NCBI GenBank assembly: GCA_016213265.1
Contig: JACRBA010000099.1
Location: 1 to 35,973 of the forward strand
Direction of reading: 5' to 3'
DNA from: Burkholderiales bacterium
GTDB taxonomy: Bacteria > Pseudomonadota > Gammaproteobacteria > Burkholderiales > Burkholderiaceae_C
Length of the DNA stretch: 35,973 bases
Positions within the stretch are counted from its first letter, which is position 1. Each line of letters opens with the position of its first letter. Shown here in pieces: positions 25,185 to 34,037 of the stretch. The notes below the pieces were generated by a model. It was not told where the DNA came from. It saw only the letters and a program-made list of their open reading frames with translations, and did not search any database. Both the position numbers and the translations under genes were made by a program.

Positions 25185-26234
25185 CCCGTCCCGCGCCAGG
25201 CGCTCGGCCAGCAACAGCTCCTGCTGCAGGTGCAGGGGGTCGGTGACGGCGCGCCAGCGCTGGTAGGCCGCCTCGGCCTCCGGGTACCGGCGGCGAAGAA
25301 AGTTCAGCCATTGCTTCAGCCGCCCCGGCCGGTGGCGCGGGGTGATGTGCGGGTCGAGCCCCATCCAGAACTGGCGCAGCAGCGCCAGCAGCTCGGGCCA
25401 GTCGGGCGCACATGCACCTGCACCCGCACCTGCACCTGCACCTGCACCTGCACCCATACCGGCACCCGCACCCTCGCCCCCCGCGGTACCGGCCGCCTGC
25501 GCCGGCGCCGGCTGCAGCGCCTGCCGCACGGCCTGCGCCAGCCCCGGGTCGGCCACCATCCCGCGGCCCAGCATCAAATCGCGGCAGCCACTGGCCTGCT
25601 GGCAGCGGCGCGCATCGTCCACCGTCCAGATCTCGCCGTTGGCGACCAGGGGCACGGCCACCACCTCACGCAGCGCCGCCAGCCGGTGCCAGTGGGCCGG
25701 CGGGCGGTAGCCATCGCGCCGGGTGCGCGCGTGCACCACGATCTCGGCCACGCCGCCCTCGGCCAGGGCGCGGGCGCAGTCCTCGGCCAGCCGGTCGTCC
25801 TCGGTGCCCAGCCGCATCTTGGCCGACACCGGCAGGGGGGCGGGCACCGCCCGCCGCACGGCCCGCACGATGCGGTGCAGCAGTTCCGGGTCGTCCAGCA
25901 GCGAGGCGCCGCCGCCGTGCCGGTTGACGATCTTGGCGGGGCAGCCGAAGTTGAGGTCCACCCCCGTGTCGCTCATCGAGGCCAGCCGGCCGGCGTTCTC
26001 GGCCAGGCACACCGGGTCGGAGCCCAGCAGCTGGCCGCGCACCGGCGTGCCCGCGGGCGTGCGCCCGCCGTGCGCCAGCTCGGGCATGACGCGCAGGAAC
26101 ACGCGCTCGGGCAGCAGCGTGTCGGTGACGCGGATGAACTCGCTCACGCAGCGGTCGATGCCGCCCACGCGGGTGAGCATGTCGCGCAGGTGGTGGTCGA
26201 GCAGCCCCTCCATCGGGGCGAGAAGCAGTTGCAT
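25176..26234 (-). CDS. dusC: tRNA-dihydrouridine(16) synthase DusC
   Basis: A 352-residue flavoenzyme reducing uridine 16 in the tRNA D-loop. The N-terminal LLAPMEGLLDHHLRDMLT, the TIM-barrel motif VDLNFGCPAK with catalytic Cys98, SAKMRLGTED, VVHARTRRDGYRP and LMLGRGMVADP follow the DusC rather than DusA/DusB pattern. The C-terminal helical tRNA-binding domain (HRPGRLKQWLNFLRRRYPEA) is present. Between the barrel and this domain is a Gly-Ala linker of about 35 residues, encoded by a hexanucleotide repeat, which makes the protein longer than the roughly 315-residue E. coli form. Position and composition suggest a flexible, probably harmless insertion. Confidence 0.95.
   Translation of the reverse strand: MQLLLAPMEGLLDHHLRDMLTRVGGIDRCVSEFIRVTDTLLPERVFLRVMPELAHGGRTPAGTPVRGQLLGSDPVCLAENAGRLASMSDTGVDLNFGCPAKIVNRHGGGASLLDDPELLHRIVRAVRRAVPAPLPVSAKMRLGTEDDRLAEDCARALAEGGVAEIVVHARTRRDGYRPPAHWHRLAALREVVAVPLVANGEIWTVDDARRCQQASGCRDLMLGRGMVADPGLAQAVRQALQPAPAQAAGTAGGEGAGAGMGAGAGAGAGAGAGACAPDWPELLALLRQFWMGLDPHITPRHRPGRLKQWLNFLRRRYPEAEAAYQRWRAVTDPLHLQQELLLAERLARDGSG
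25408..25473 (-). repeat. Hexanucleotide GCACCT microsatellite inside dusC
   Basis: Eleven consecutive 6-base units of the form GCACC(T/C), with variants GCACAT and ATACCG, run from 25408 to 25473. Four identical GCACCT copies lie in the middle (25426-25449). In the minus-strand frame they encode alternating Gly-Ala. Each unit is two codons, so slippage changes linker length without a frameshift. Confidence 0.92.
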
Positions 26235-26280
26235 GAGGCGGTGCGGGGCGGGGCGATGGGCGCGCCCCGGCCGTGCACGC

Positions 26281-26517
26281 TCAATGCAGCTCGGCCGAGT
26301 AGTCGCGCGTGACCGACGGGGTGGCGTACTCGAAGCCGATCACGGCGCGAGCGTACAGGTAGTTCTGGCGCGCCCGGTCGCTCAGGGCATCGAGGTCGAC
26401 GTGGCCCTGCTCATCGCAGGGGAAGACCATCGCCCGGCCCTGGTGGAACAGGGACTGGAAGCGCAGCGCAAAACGGGGGTGGCCAGCGGCGGCGGCGGTG
26501 TCGAGAGGCAGTTCCAT
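26281..26517 (-). CDS. Small conserved hypothetical protein
   Basis: A 78-residue soluble protein beginning MELPLDTAAA, with no signal peptide, membrane helix or known catalytic motif. Its body includes RFQSLFHQGRAMVFPCDEQG, HVDLDALSDRARQNYLYARA and a C-terminal IGFEYATPSV. I recall similar short proteins from other Burkholderiales but no assigned function. GGAGAA 7 bases before ATG 26517 fixes the start and rules out the longer open frame. It lies 46 bases upstream of dusC in the same orientation and might be cotranscribed with it. Confidence 0.75.
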   Translation of the reverse strand: MELPLDTAAAAGHPRFALRFQSLFHQGRAMVFPCDEQGHVDLDALSDRARQNYLYARAVIGFEYATPSVTRDYSAELH

Positions 26518-26655
26518 GCGGGTTCTCCACGGTGCGCCGGAGGCTGGCCGGTGGCCGATGAACCCTGGCGCCATGGAGCCACTCTAGGCAGTGCCGCCCG
26601 CCGCGGGCAGTGGCCAGGGCCGCGCCGACATGTCGGCCCCGGGCGGCGGCGGGTG

Positions 26656-27570
26656 TCAGTGTTTGTCCGACACCCCCCGCATGCGCTGCACGAGCTGGAA
26701 CAGCGCGACCAGCAGCACGCCCGCGGCCACGCCCACCAGGGCATTGCCCAGCATCTCCACCACCACGGCCGCGGCGCCTGCGGCGTGCGCCGTCTCGGTG
26801 ATGGCATGGTGCAGCGGGCCGATGCCGTGCACCAGGATGCCGCCGCCCACCAGGAACATGGCGGCCGTGCCGGCGACGGCCAGCCCGCGCATCAGCCACG
26901 GCGCCGCCGCCAGCAGGCCCCGGCCCAGCCGCTGTGCCGCCGCACCGGGCCGCTGGCTGAGCGCCAGCCCGGCGTCATCGAGCTTCACGATGCCGGCCAC
27001 CAGCCCGTACACGCCGATCGTCATGACCACGGCCACCACGGTGAGCACGCTGGCCTGCGTGGTCATCGGGGTGCCGGCCACGGCGCCCAGCGTGATGGCG
27101 ATGATCTCGGCCGAGAGGACGAAATCGGTGCGCACGGCGCCCTTGATCTTGTCGCGCTCGAAGGCGACCAGGTCCTGCCCCTGCACCAGCGCCTCGGTGA
27201 GCTGGGCACGGTCCTGCGCGTCCTCGTCGGCACTGTGCAAGAAGCGGTGCGCCAGCTTCTCCGCCCCCTCGAAGCACAGGAAGGCGCCGCCCACCATCAG
27301 CAGCGGCGTCACCAGCCAGGGGGCGAAGGCGCTGATGAGCAGCGCCGCCGGCACCAGGATGGCCTTGTTGATGAACGACCCCTTGGCCACCGCCCACACC
27401 ACAGGCAGCTCGCGTTCGGCGCGCACGCCGGTGACCTGCTGCGCGTTGAGGGCCAGGTCGTCACCCAGCACACCCGCGGTCTTCTTGGCGGCCACCTTGG
27501 TGAGCACCGCCACGTCGTCCAGAACGGTGGTGATGTCGTCGAGCAGGGCAAGCAGGCTGGCAGCGGCCAT
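26656..27570 (-). CDS. DUF808 family inner-membrane protein (YedI-like)
   Basis: A 304-residue integral membrane protein. The family-typical N-terminus ([20 protein letters not shown] and [20 protein letters not shown]) is followed by six or so hydrophobic helices from about residue 60 onward ([55 protein letters not shown]). [16 protein letters not shown] is a well-kept central motif. The molecular function of DUF808/YedI is unknown; a transport or envelope role is usually assumed. It starts 32 bases beyond the end of the upstream histidine kinase gene, so readthrough from the signalling operon is possible. Confidence 0.9.
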   Translation of the reverse strand: MAAASLLALLDDITTVLDDVAVLTKVAAKKTAGVLGDDLALNAQQVTGVRAERELPVVWAVAKGSFINKAILVPAALLISAFAPWLVTPLLMVGGAFLCFEGAEKLAHRFLHSADEDAQDRAQLTEALVQGQDLVAFERDKIKGAVRTDFVLSAEIIAITLGAVAGTPMTTQASVLTVVAVVMTIGVYGLVAGIVKLDDAGLALSQRPGAAAQRLGRGLLAAAPWLMRGLAVAGTAAMFLVGGGILVHGIGPLHHAITETAHAAGAAAVVVEMLGNALVGVAAGVLLVALFQLVQRMRGVSDKH

Positions 27571-27602
27571 GGGCGGTGTCGGTGAGTGCGAAAGGCGCCA
27601 TG

Positions 27603-28820
27603 CTACGCGCCCGCGGCGCGCCAGCCGGAAGGCGCCAGGGCGGGCTGGGCGGCGTGGGCCGCGGGGAAGCTCACTGCAATCCGTGTGCCCTCACCGGGCG
27701 ATGAGCGGATCTCCAGCACGCCGCCGAGCATTTCCGCGCGCTCGTGCATGCCCAGCAGGCCGAAGGAGGTGGGGGAACGCCAGGTGGGGTCGAAACCCAC
27801 CCCGTCGTCACGCACCATCAGCAGGTAGCCCTCGCCGTGGCGCGCCAGGCTCACCCGCACCTCCCGCGCGCGCGCATGGCGCACCACGTTCGTGAGCGAT
27901 TCCTGCACCAGGCGGAACACCAGGTTGGTCTGGTTGGCGTCCAGCACCACCGATTCCTCCTGCAGCTCGAGCTGGCAGCGCACCTGGCCGGAGGCCGCCA
28001 CCTCGGCCACCAGCCACTCCAGGGCCGAGCCGATGCCCATGTCCAGCACGGCAGGCCGCAGGCTGGCCACCAGGTTGCGCACCACGCGGATGACCTGGTC
28101 GACCGAGCCCTGCATGGCACGCGCCTTGTCGGCGATCTCGGCGTCCATGGGGCCCCAGCGCATGCGCATCAGCGACAGCTCCATGCGCAGCGCCGACAGG
28201 TGCTGGCCGAGCTCGTCGTGCAGCTCGCGGGCAATGTGCTTGCGCTCCTCCTCCCGCGCCGCCTCGCGGCGGAACTCGGTCTCGCGGCGCAGCTGCTGCA
28301 GGGCACGCGACTCCTCGTCGGCGCGCTTGCGCGCGGTGACGTCGGCGAACACCACCACCCCGCCCAGTCGTCCCGGCGACGCCGTGGCCAGCGGCCGCAC
28401 GCGCACGTTCAGCCACCGGTCGGGCACGCCCGGCGCCCCGCGGGCCAGCAGCTCCGCGCCGTCGCACGCCTCGCCGCGGGCGGCCTGTCCGAGCGGACAC
28501 TCCCGGGCAGACAGGGGTCGGCACGCATCGCGCCAGAAGTGGCACGACGGCAGGTACCAGCGGTCCATCTCATCCTGCGCCCGCACCGCCCCGCCCAGCC
28601 GCTCGGCGGCCCGGTTGGCCATCACGATCTGGCCCTCGCCGTCGGTGACGACGACGCCCTCCTCCATGCTGTCGAGAACGGACAGCAGGATGGCGCGCTT
28701 TCGCCTCAGGCGCCCGTGCGCCACGCGCAGCTGCCACGCCATGGCCACCACCACGGCCAGTGCCGCCAGCGCCGCCGCCAGCGCCCACGCCGCCCAGGCG
28801 ATCGACTGGGACGGCGTCAT
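27603..28820 (-). CDS. PAS sensor histidine kinase (NarL/DegS-type, HisKA_3)
   Basis: A 405-residue kinase. One N-terminal membrane helix (about 8-30) is followed by a PAS domain (about 45-165), a coiled coil, a HisKA_3 dimerisation helix with phospho-acceptor His201 in [20 protein letters not shown], and an HATPase_c domain (about 290-385; N-box [32 protein letters not shown]). This kinase class pairs with LuxR/NarL response regulators, and such a gene lies two genes upstream in the same unit. The PAS domain carries Cys93, Cys100 and Cys108 in a C-x6-C-x7-C spacing plus a further Cys, which could bind a metal or sense redox. Its ATG overlaps the preceding stop by four bases. Confidence 0.93.
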   Translation of the reverse strand: MTPSQSIAWAAWALAAALAALAVVVAMAWQLRVAHGRLRRKRAILLSVLDSMEEGVVVTDGEGQIVMANRAAERLGGAVRAQDEMDRWYLPSCHFWRDACRPLSARECPLGQAARGEACDGAELLARGAPGVPDRWLNVRVRPLATASPGRLGGVVVFADVTARKRADEESRALQQLRRETEFRREAAREEERKHIARELHDELGQHLSALRMELSLMRMRWGPMDAEIADKARAMQGSVDQVIRVVRNLVASLRPAVLDMGIGSALEWLVAEVAASGQVRCQLELQEESVVLDANQTNLVFRLVQESLTNVVRHARAREVRVSLARHGEGYLLMVRDDGVGFDPTWRSPTSFGLLGMHERAEMLGGVLEIRSSPGEGTRIAVSFPAAHAAQPALAPSGWRAAGA

Positions 28821-30934
28821 GCCCGGGTGGCGTGCTGCGCCGCGTCGCTGGCCGCGACCGCCGCGTCGAACGCGGCCGGGGCCAGGGGCCGGTGGAACAG
28901 GTAGCCCTGCGCCATGCCGCAGCCGTGCGCCCGCAGGATGTCGGCCTGGGCGGCGTTCTCCACGCCCTCGGCCACCACGGTCATCTGCAGCGCATCCGCA
29001 ATGGCCAGGAAGGCCTTGACCAGCGCCGCCTGCCGCGGGTTGCCCTCGATGTCGCGCACGAACTCGCGGTCGATCTTGAGGCCCTGCACATCGAAGCGCG
29101 AGAGGTAGTTCAGCGCCGAGTAGCCGGTGCCGAAGTCGTCGATGGCGATGCGCAGCCCCATGCGCCGCAGTGCCGCCAGGGCCGCCTGCACGTGCGGGCC
29201 GTTCTCCAGCAGCAGGCTCTCGGTGACCTCCATCACCAGCCAGCGCGGGTCGCAGCCCGTGCGGGCCAGCGCCGCGGACACGGCCTGGGGCAGCTCGTCG
29301 CGCAGCAGCTGCCGCGTCGACACGTTGAACGAGAAGCTGAGTGGCCGCGCCCGCCCGGCGTTGGCGGCCCGCGCCATGGCCATGACCTGCTCGATCACCC
29401 AGCGACCGATCGGCACGATGAGGCCGGTGTCCTCGGCCAGGCCGATGAAGCGGTCCGGCGCGAGCAGCCCGAGTTGCGGGTGCTGCCAGCGCAGCAGCGC
29501 CTCGGCGCCGATGATGGCACCGCTGCCCAGGCACACCACCGGTTGGTACATGAGCACCAACCCCTCGCCGTGCTGGGCCTGGCGCAGCGCCTGCTCCATG
29601 GCCAGGCGGTCGCGGGCACCCGCGCTGTGCTCCGCGCTGTAGAACTCGAAGCGCCGCGCGCCCCCTCGCTTGGCGTGGTACATGGCGGAGTCGGCATGCG
29701 CCAGCAGGTCCTCCAGCTCGGTGCCATCTTCCGGGAACACGGCCAGGCCCATGCTGGCCTGCACCACCACCGAGGTGCCGCCCAGCGGCATGGGGGTGGC
29801 CAGCGCGCGCTCGATCTTCTCGGCGATGGCGACCATGCACCACGGGCTGTCGAGGTTGGTGGTCACGATGGCGAACTCGTCGCCGCCCAGGCGCACCAGC
29901 AGGTCATAGGCTCGCGTGCACTCCGCGAGCCGCTCGGCCACCTGGCACAGCAGGCGGTCCCCCGCGGGGTGGCCGAGGCTGTCGTTCACGTCCTTGAAAC
30001 GGTCCAGGTCCAGCACGATCAGCCCGACGCGCCGCGCGTGCCGCTGCGCTTCGGACAGCAATGCCGGGCCGTGCTCGTACAGCGCCTGCCGGTTGTGCAG
30101 GCGCGTGAGCGCGTCGGTGCGTACGAGCGCATGGGCGCGCTCACGCTGCTCCACGGCGTCGGTGATGTCGCGCGCCACCACGAACACCGACACCACCTCG
30201 CCGTGTTCATCGCACTCCGGGCACAGGCGCACCTCCAGCCAGCCGGGGCGACCGTCCTCCCGCACATGGCGCATCTGGGCATCGTGCTCCTGCGCGGTGG
30301 AGAACACCGCCTGCACGCGCTCGCGGTAGGCCTGCGGCTCGGCGACGAAATCGTCCGTCGCCCGACCACCCCGGCCCGCCGTCGCGTCGAGCAGCCGCTG
30401 CAAGGCGGGGTTGGCATAGATGAGGCGGCCGCCGTGGTCGTGGCGGCCGATCATGTCGGGCGATTGCTCCACCAGGGCACGGAACGCCTGCTCGCGCTCG
30501 CGCAGTTCCTGCTCGGCGCGCCTGCGGGCCGTGATGTCGCTGGCGATCATCAGCAGGCCCGACGGGGCGCCGTGCGGGTGCCGGTCCAGGGAAACGAGCA
30601 GGCAGAACCACCGCGGCTGCCCGTTCACGCCCGTCCAGCGCACGTCGCGGCTGCGGGGGATGCCGTCGCGCCCCACGTCCGCCAGCAGGGCCTCCAGCTC
30701 CCGGGCCTGCGCGGCGCTCAGGTTGGAGGCCTCGCTGGGCCGCCGGCCCAGGTACTGCAAGGGGCGCAGGCCGCTGTGGTACTCGAACGCCCGGTTGGCG
30801 TAGGTGCGGCACAGCGCGAGGTCGTAGCGCACCACGATGTCGGGCGTGCGCCGCAGCACCGACTCACCCACCGCGCAGCGCGCGCACTCCTCCGGCAGGC
30901 CGGCCCCCAGGTCGTGCATCGCCTCCACCGTCAT
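28817..30934 (-). CDS. PAS-PAS-GGDEF-EAL dual c-di-GMP protein
   Basis: A 705-residue cytoplasmic protein with no membrane helix. Two PAS domains (about 25-145 and 150-265) lead to GGDEF (motif at residues 350-354, preceded by DLDRFKDVND) and EAL (Glu478-Ala-Leu; FNVSTRQLL, VTESLL, IDDFGTGYSAL, KIDREFV, AEGVEN, QGYLFHRPL). Both catalytic sets are intact. The canonical RxxD inhibitory site is not preserved (TRAYDLLVRL). The N-terminus has a CxxC (ECARCAVG). The gene lies between a response regulator and a histidine kinase with 4-base overlaps on both sides, so c-di-GMP output is made with the two-component pair. Confidence 0.95.
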   Translation of the reverse strand: MTVEAMHDLGAGLPEECARCAVGESVLRRTPDIVVRYDLALCRTYANRAFEYHSGLRPLQYLGRRPSEASNLSAAQARELEALLADVGRDGIPRSRDVRWTGVNGQPRWFCLLVSLDRHPHGAPSGLLMIASDITARRRAEQELREREQAFRALVEQSPDMIGRHDHGGRLIYANPALQRLLDATAGRGGRATDDFVAEPQAYRERVQAVFSTAQEHDAQMRHVREDGRPGWLEVRLCPECDEHGEVVSVFVVARDITDAVEQRERAHALVRTDALTRLHNRQALYEHGPALLSEAQRHARRVGLIVLDLDRFKDVNDSLGHPAGDRLLCQVAERLAECTRAYDLLVRLGGDEFAIVTTNLDSPWCMVAIAEKIERALATPMPLGGTSVVVQASMGLAVFPEDGTELEDLLAHADSAMYHAKRGGARRFEFYSAEHSAGARDRLAMEQALRQAQHGEGLVLMYQPVVCLGSGAIIGAEALLRWQHPQLGLLAPDRFIGLAEDTGLIVPIGRWVIEQVMAMARAANAGRARPLSFSFNVSTRQLLRDELPQAVSAALARTGCDPRWLVMEVTESLLLENGPHVQAALAALRRMGLRIAIDDFGTGYSALNYLSRFDVQGLKIDREFVRDIEGNPRQAALVKAFLAIADALQMTVVAEGVENAAQADILRAHGCGMAQGYLFHRPLAPAAFDAAVAASDAAQHATRA

Positions 30935-31572
30935 GCGGCCTCCAGCAGGCCGTGGCGCATGGCGTAGCGCACCAGCTCGCTCACGTTGTCCAGGCCGAGC
31001 TTCTGCATGAGCCGGAACTTGTGCGTGCTCACGGTCTTGGGAGAGAGGTTGAGCTCCTGCGCAATGTCCACCAGGCCACGCCCCTTCACCAGCGCCATGA
31101 ACACCTGGTGCTCCCGGTTCGACAGCTGGGCATGGGGCGGCTCGTCGAGATCGCCGGCGGGCTGGAAGATCAGCCGGGCCGCGAGCGCCGGGTCGATGAA
31201 GTGGCCGCCCGTGCCCACCCGGCGGATCGCCTGCAGCAGGATCTCCGGCTCGCTGTCCTTGGTGAGGTAGCCGTGGGCGCCGGCCTTGATGGCACGCGTG
31301 GCGATCTGCACGTCGTCGTGCATGGACAGCACCAGCACCTGCACCCGGGGCGCCTCGCCCTTGACGCGACGGATGAGGTCCACGCCGCCCGGGCCGGGCA
31401 TGCTCATGTCGAGCAGCAGCACGTCCACGCCACCGCCGCGCACGCGCTCGACCACCTCCCAGGCGTCCTTCGCCTCGGCCACCACGGACAACTCCGGCGC
31501 GGTGGCCAGCACCTGCCTCAAGCCATGCCGGACCACCGCATGGTCATCCGCCACGAGTACACGAACCGTCAT
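30931..31572 (-). CDS. NarL/FixJ-family response regulator
   Basis: A 213-residue regulator. The receiver domain (1-120) has the acidic pocket Asp9-Asp10, phospho-acceptor Asp55 in LLLDMSMPGPGG and Lys in LTKDSEPE. A LuxR-type helix-turn-helix (about 145-210; LSNREHQVFMALVKGRGLVD and LNLSPKTVSTHKFRLMQKL) follows. It is the expected partner of the HisKA_3 kinase two genes downstream. GGAG lies 6 bases before the ATG, and the gene opens the three-gene coupled unit. Its targets are unknown; the operon itself or motility genes are likely. Confidence 0.95.
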   Translation of the reverse strand: MTVRVLVADDHAVVRHGLRQVLATAPELSVVAEAKDAWEVVERVRGGGVDVLLLDMSMPGPGGVDLIRRVKGEAPRVQVLVLSMHDDVQIATRAIKAGAHGYLTKDSEPEILLQAIRRVGTGGHFIDPALAARLIFQPAGDLDEPPHAQLSNREHQVFMALVKGRGLVDIAQELNLSPKTVSTHKFRLMQKLGLDNVSELVRYAMRHGLLEAA

Positions 31573-31682
31573 CCCTCACTCCGTTGGCCAGCGGCCTCGT
31601 GGGCCGATCCCTCACATCCTCCAGCCGGCCCGTTCTCGGCCGTTCGAGGCGCTATCAGACACGATCGCCCCTAGACGAATGT

Positions 31683-32081
31683 TCAGGTCGGGCAGACCCG
31701 AGCCGTCGATGTGCGGTCAGCGGCCGTGAGCACCGCCTCGACCACCTGCTCGGCGTCACATCCTTTAACGAGATAGCCCCATGCACCCGCGCCGAGGGCA
31801 CGCTGCACCACCTGCGGCTCCGCATGCATGCTGAAGACGATCACCGGCAGGTGGGCGTGCCGCTCGCGCAGGTGCCCGATGAGGTCGAAGCCGCTCATGC
31901 CGGGCATGCTCAGGTCGACCAGGGCCACGTCCACCCCGCCGCGGTCGGCGCAGGCCAGCGCCTGGGCGCCGCTGTCGGCCTCGGCCGCCACCTGGATGCC
32001 CTGCGCCAGCTCCAGGATCTGCCGCAGGCCGCGGCGCACGCCCGCATGGTCGTCGGCAATGAGCACCCGTACCGGCCGCAT
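31683..32081 (-). CDS. Stand-alone NarL-type receiver protein lacking the HTH
   Basis: A 132-residue single receiver domain: Asp10-Asp11, phospho-acceptor Asp56 in ALVDLSMPGMSG, Ser in IVFSMH and Lys in YLVKGC. It resembles the N-terminal half of NarL-family regulators, including the DDHAGVRRGLRQIL start of the adjacent LuxR-type regulator, but ends after the receiver with a short tail. No HTH remnant is visible before the next gene. It starts two bases after the cheB stop and is therefore cotranscribed with cheR-cheB. It may act as a phosphate sink or CheY-like output, or be a truncated regulator. Confidence 0.87.
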   Translation of the reverse strand: MRPVRVLIADDHAGVRRGLRQILELAQGIQVAAEADSGAQALACADRGGVDVALVDLSMPGMSGFDLIGHLRERHAHLPVIVFSMHAEPQVVQRALGAGAWGYLVKGCDAEQVVEAVLTAADRTSTARVCPT

Positions 32082-32083
32082 GC

Positions 32084-33187
32084 TCAGACCCGGCGCGCGA
32101 AGTCGCCGATCTCGGCCGCGATGCGCGCGAGCGGCACGCTGCGGTGCGCCGCCTCCATGCGCACGGCCTCGCGCGGCATGCCGTAGACCACGCAGCTCGC
32201 CTCGTCCTGCGCCAGGCACACCGCGCCCGACTCGCGCATGGCGAGCAGGCCTCGCGCCCCGTCGTCGCCCATGCCGGTCATGAGCACGCCCAGGGCATTG
32301 GCCCCGGCGCTGCGCGCCACCGACCGGAACAGCACGTCGACCGACGGTCGGTGCCGGTTGACCGGCGGGCCGTCGCTCACCACCACCTGGTACTGCGCGC
32401 CGTGCCGGGCCAGCTGCAGATGGTGCCCGCCGGGCGCGATGAGCACGCGGCCGGGCAGCACCCGGTCGCCCGAGCAGGCCTCGCGCACCTCCACCGCGCA
32501 CAGCGTGTCGAGTCGACGGGCGAAGGCCGCGGTGAACTTCTCGGGCATGTGCTGCACCACCACCACACCGGGTGCCGTGCGCGGCAGGGCCGACAGCACG
32601 GCCTCCAGCGCCTGGGTGCCGCCCGTGGAGGCGCCCAGCGCGATCACCTTCTCGGTGGTGACGGCCATCGCCAGCGGGCCCGGGCCGCCCGGGTCGTGGG
32701 CCACCGTCGCCCCCCCCGCCATGCCACCCGCCGTGCCACCCGCCGCGGGCATGGGCTGCGGTGCCGACGCCGCCACGCGCGGCAGGCGGGCATGCGCCGC
32801 AGACCGCACGGCCGCCACGATGCCCTCGCCATGCTCGAGCAGGACCTGCCTGAGCCCGAGTCGCGGCTTGCTCACCACGCCCACCGCACCGGCGGCGAGG
32901 GCCTCCATGGCCGTGGTGGTGCCCGCCTCGGTCAGCGTGGAACACACCACCACCGGGGTGGGCCGCATCGCCATCACCTTGCGCAGGAAGGTGATGCCGT
33001 CCATGCGCGGCATCTCCACGTCGATCACCAGCACGTCGGGCCAGTCGCGCGCCATCTTGTCCAGCGCGAACAGCGGGTCGGAGGCGACGGCCGCCACCTC
33101 GATGCCTTCGGCCTGCGAGAGCACGCCGGTCAGCACCTGCCTCACGGTCGCGGAGTCGTCCACGATCATCACCCGCGTGGGCTTCAT
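32084..33187 (-). CDS. cheB: Chemotaxis protein-glutamate methylesterase CheB
   Basis: A 367-residue protein that removes methyl groups from chemoreceptors and deamidates their glutamines. The receiver domain (Asp56 in [11 protein letters not shown]) is joined by a Gly/Pro/Ala-rich linker (about 145-175) to the methylesterase domain. That domain carries Ser187 in [11 protein letters not shown], His213 in VVQHMPEKF and the Asp in TGMGDDG, giving a complete catalytic triad. ATG 33187 ([12 protein letters not shown]) is preferred to an in-frame GTG at 33202 overlapping the cheR stop. It is encoded directly after cheR, so methylation and demethylation enzymes are made together. Confidence 0.96.
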   Translation of the reverse strand: MKPTRVMIVDDSATVRQVLTGVLSQAEGIEVAAVASDPLFALDKMARDWPDVLVIDVEMPRMDGITFLRKVMAMRPTPVVVCSTLTEAGTTTAMEALAAGAVGVVSKPRLGLRQVLLEHGEGIVAAVRSAAHARLPRVAASAPQPMPAAGGTAGGMAGGATVAHDPGGPGPLAMAVTTEKVIALGASTGGTQALEAVLSALPRTAPGVVVVQHMPEKFTAAFARRLDTLCAVEVREACSGDRVLPGRVLIAPGGHHLQLARHGAQYQVVVSDGPPVNRHRPSVDVLFRSVARSAGANALGVLMTGMGDDGARGLLAMRESGAVCLAQDEASCVVYGMPREAVRMEAAHRSVPLARIAAEIGDFARRV

Positions 33188-33198
33188 GTCGCCTGCCC

Positions 33199-34020
33199 TC
33201 ACGCCTTGCGGTAGATCGAGGGCGCGACCATGCGCAAACCCGGCACCAGCCCGTTCAGGCTCTCGGAGTGGCCGATGTAGAGCACGCCGTCGGGACGCAG
33301 CTTCTGCTGCAGGCGGCCGACCACTGCCTGCTTCGTCGTGGCGTCGAAGTAGATGAGCACGTTGCGCAGGAAGATCACGTCGAACAGGCCCACATCGGGC
33401 AGCGCTTCATTGAGGTTGATCTGGCTGAACTGCACCCGGCGCTGCAGCACCGGGTCCACGAGGAACCTGCCCTCGTGCGCGCCCGTGCCCTTGAGGCAGT
33501 GGGCCTTGAGCCGCTCGGGCGTCATGCCGCGCACGCTGTCGAGCGCGTACAGGCCGCTGCGCGCCTGGTCCAGCACGCGGGTGCTGATGTCCGACGCGAG
33601 GATCTCCCAGCGCCGGTCGGCGGCGTGCTCGGCCAGCAGCATGGCCACGCTGTACGGCTCCTCGCCGGTGGAGCAGGCGGCGCTCCACAGGCGCAGCGGC
33701 CGGTCGCGCGGCAGCGAGGGCAGCACCTGGTCGCGCAGGTGGTCGAAGTGCTTGGGCTCGCGGAAGAAGTAGGTCTCGTTGGTGGTGAGCAGATCCACCG
33801 CGATCTGCCGCTCCTCGGCACTGCGTCCCACCAGGCGGTGGTACTCGGCAAAGCTGTCCAGGCCATGGTGCTTCAGGCGTTTGGCCAGGCGGCCCGCCAC
33901 GAGGGCTTTCTTGGCCGGCGACAGGCTGATGCCCGCGGACCGGTGGATGAGGGTCTGGAACCCGGCGAACTCGTGGTCGGTCAACACCACGTCGCGGATC
34001 GGGGGGAAGGAAGGCGTCAT
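33199..34020 (-). CDS. cheR: Chemotaxis protein methyltransferase CheR
   Basis: A 273-residue SAM-dependent enzyme that methylates glutamates of chemoreceptors. An N-terminal helical domain ([15 protein letters not shown], about 40-55; [15 protein letters not shown]) precedes the SAM-binding domain with [41 protein letters not shown] and a C-terminal [16 protein letters not shown]. Length is typical and no TPR extension is present. It lies 17 bases after the Aer-like receptor and just before cheB. Confidence 0.96.
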   Translation of the reverse strand: MTPSFPPIRDVVLTDHEFAGFQTLIHRSAGISLSPAKKALVAGRLAKRLKHHGLDSFAEYHRLVGRSAEERQIAVDLLTTNETYFFREPKHFDHLRDQVLPSLPRDRPLRLWSAACSTGEEPYSVAMLLAEHAADRRWEILASDISTRVLDQARSGLYALDSVRGMTPERLKAHCLKGTGAHEGRFLVDPVLQRRVQFSQINLNEALPDVGLFDVIFLRNVLIYFDATTKQAVVGRLQQKLRPDGVLYIGHSESLNGLVPGLRMVAPSIYRKA

Positions 34021-34037
34021 GCAGGCCAGGGCAGGTC

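Noticed and set aside
28760-30967. 735-codon plus-strand open frame
   Set aside because: It is an antisense shadow of the PAS-PAS-GGDEF-EAL gene; composition is biased and no domain is recognisable.
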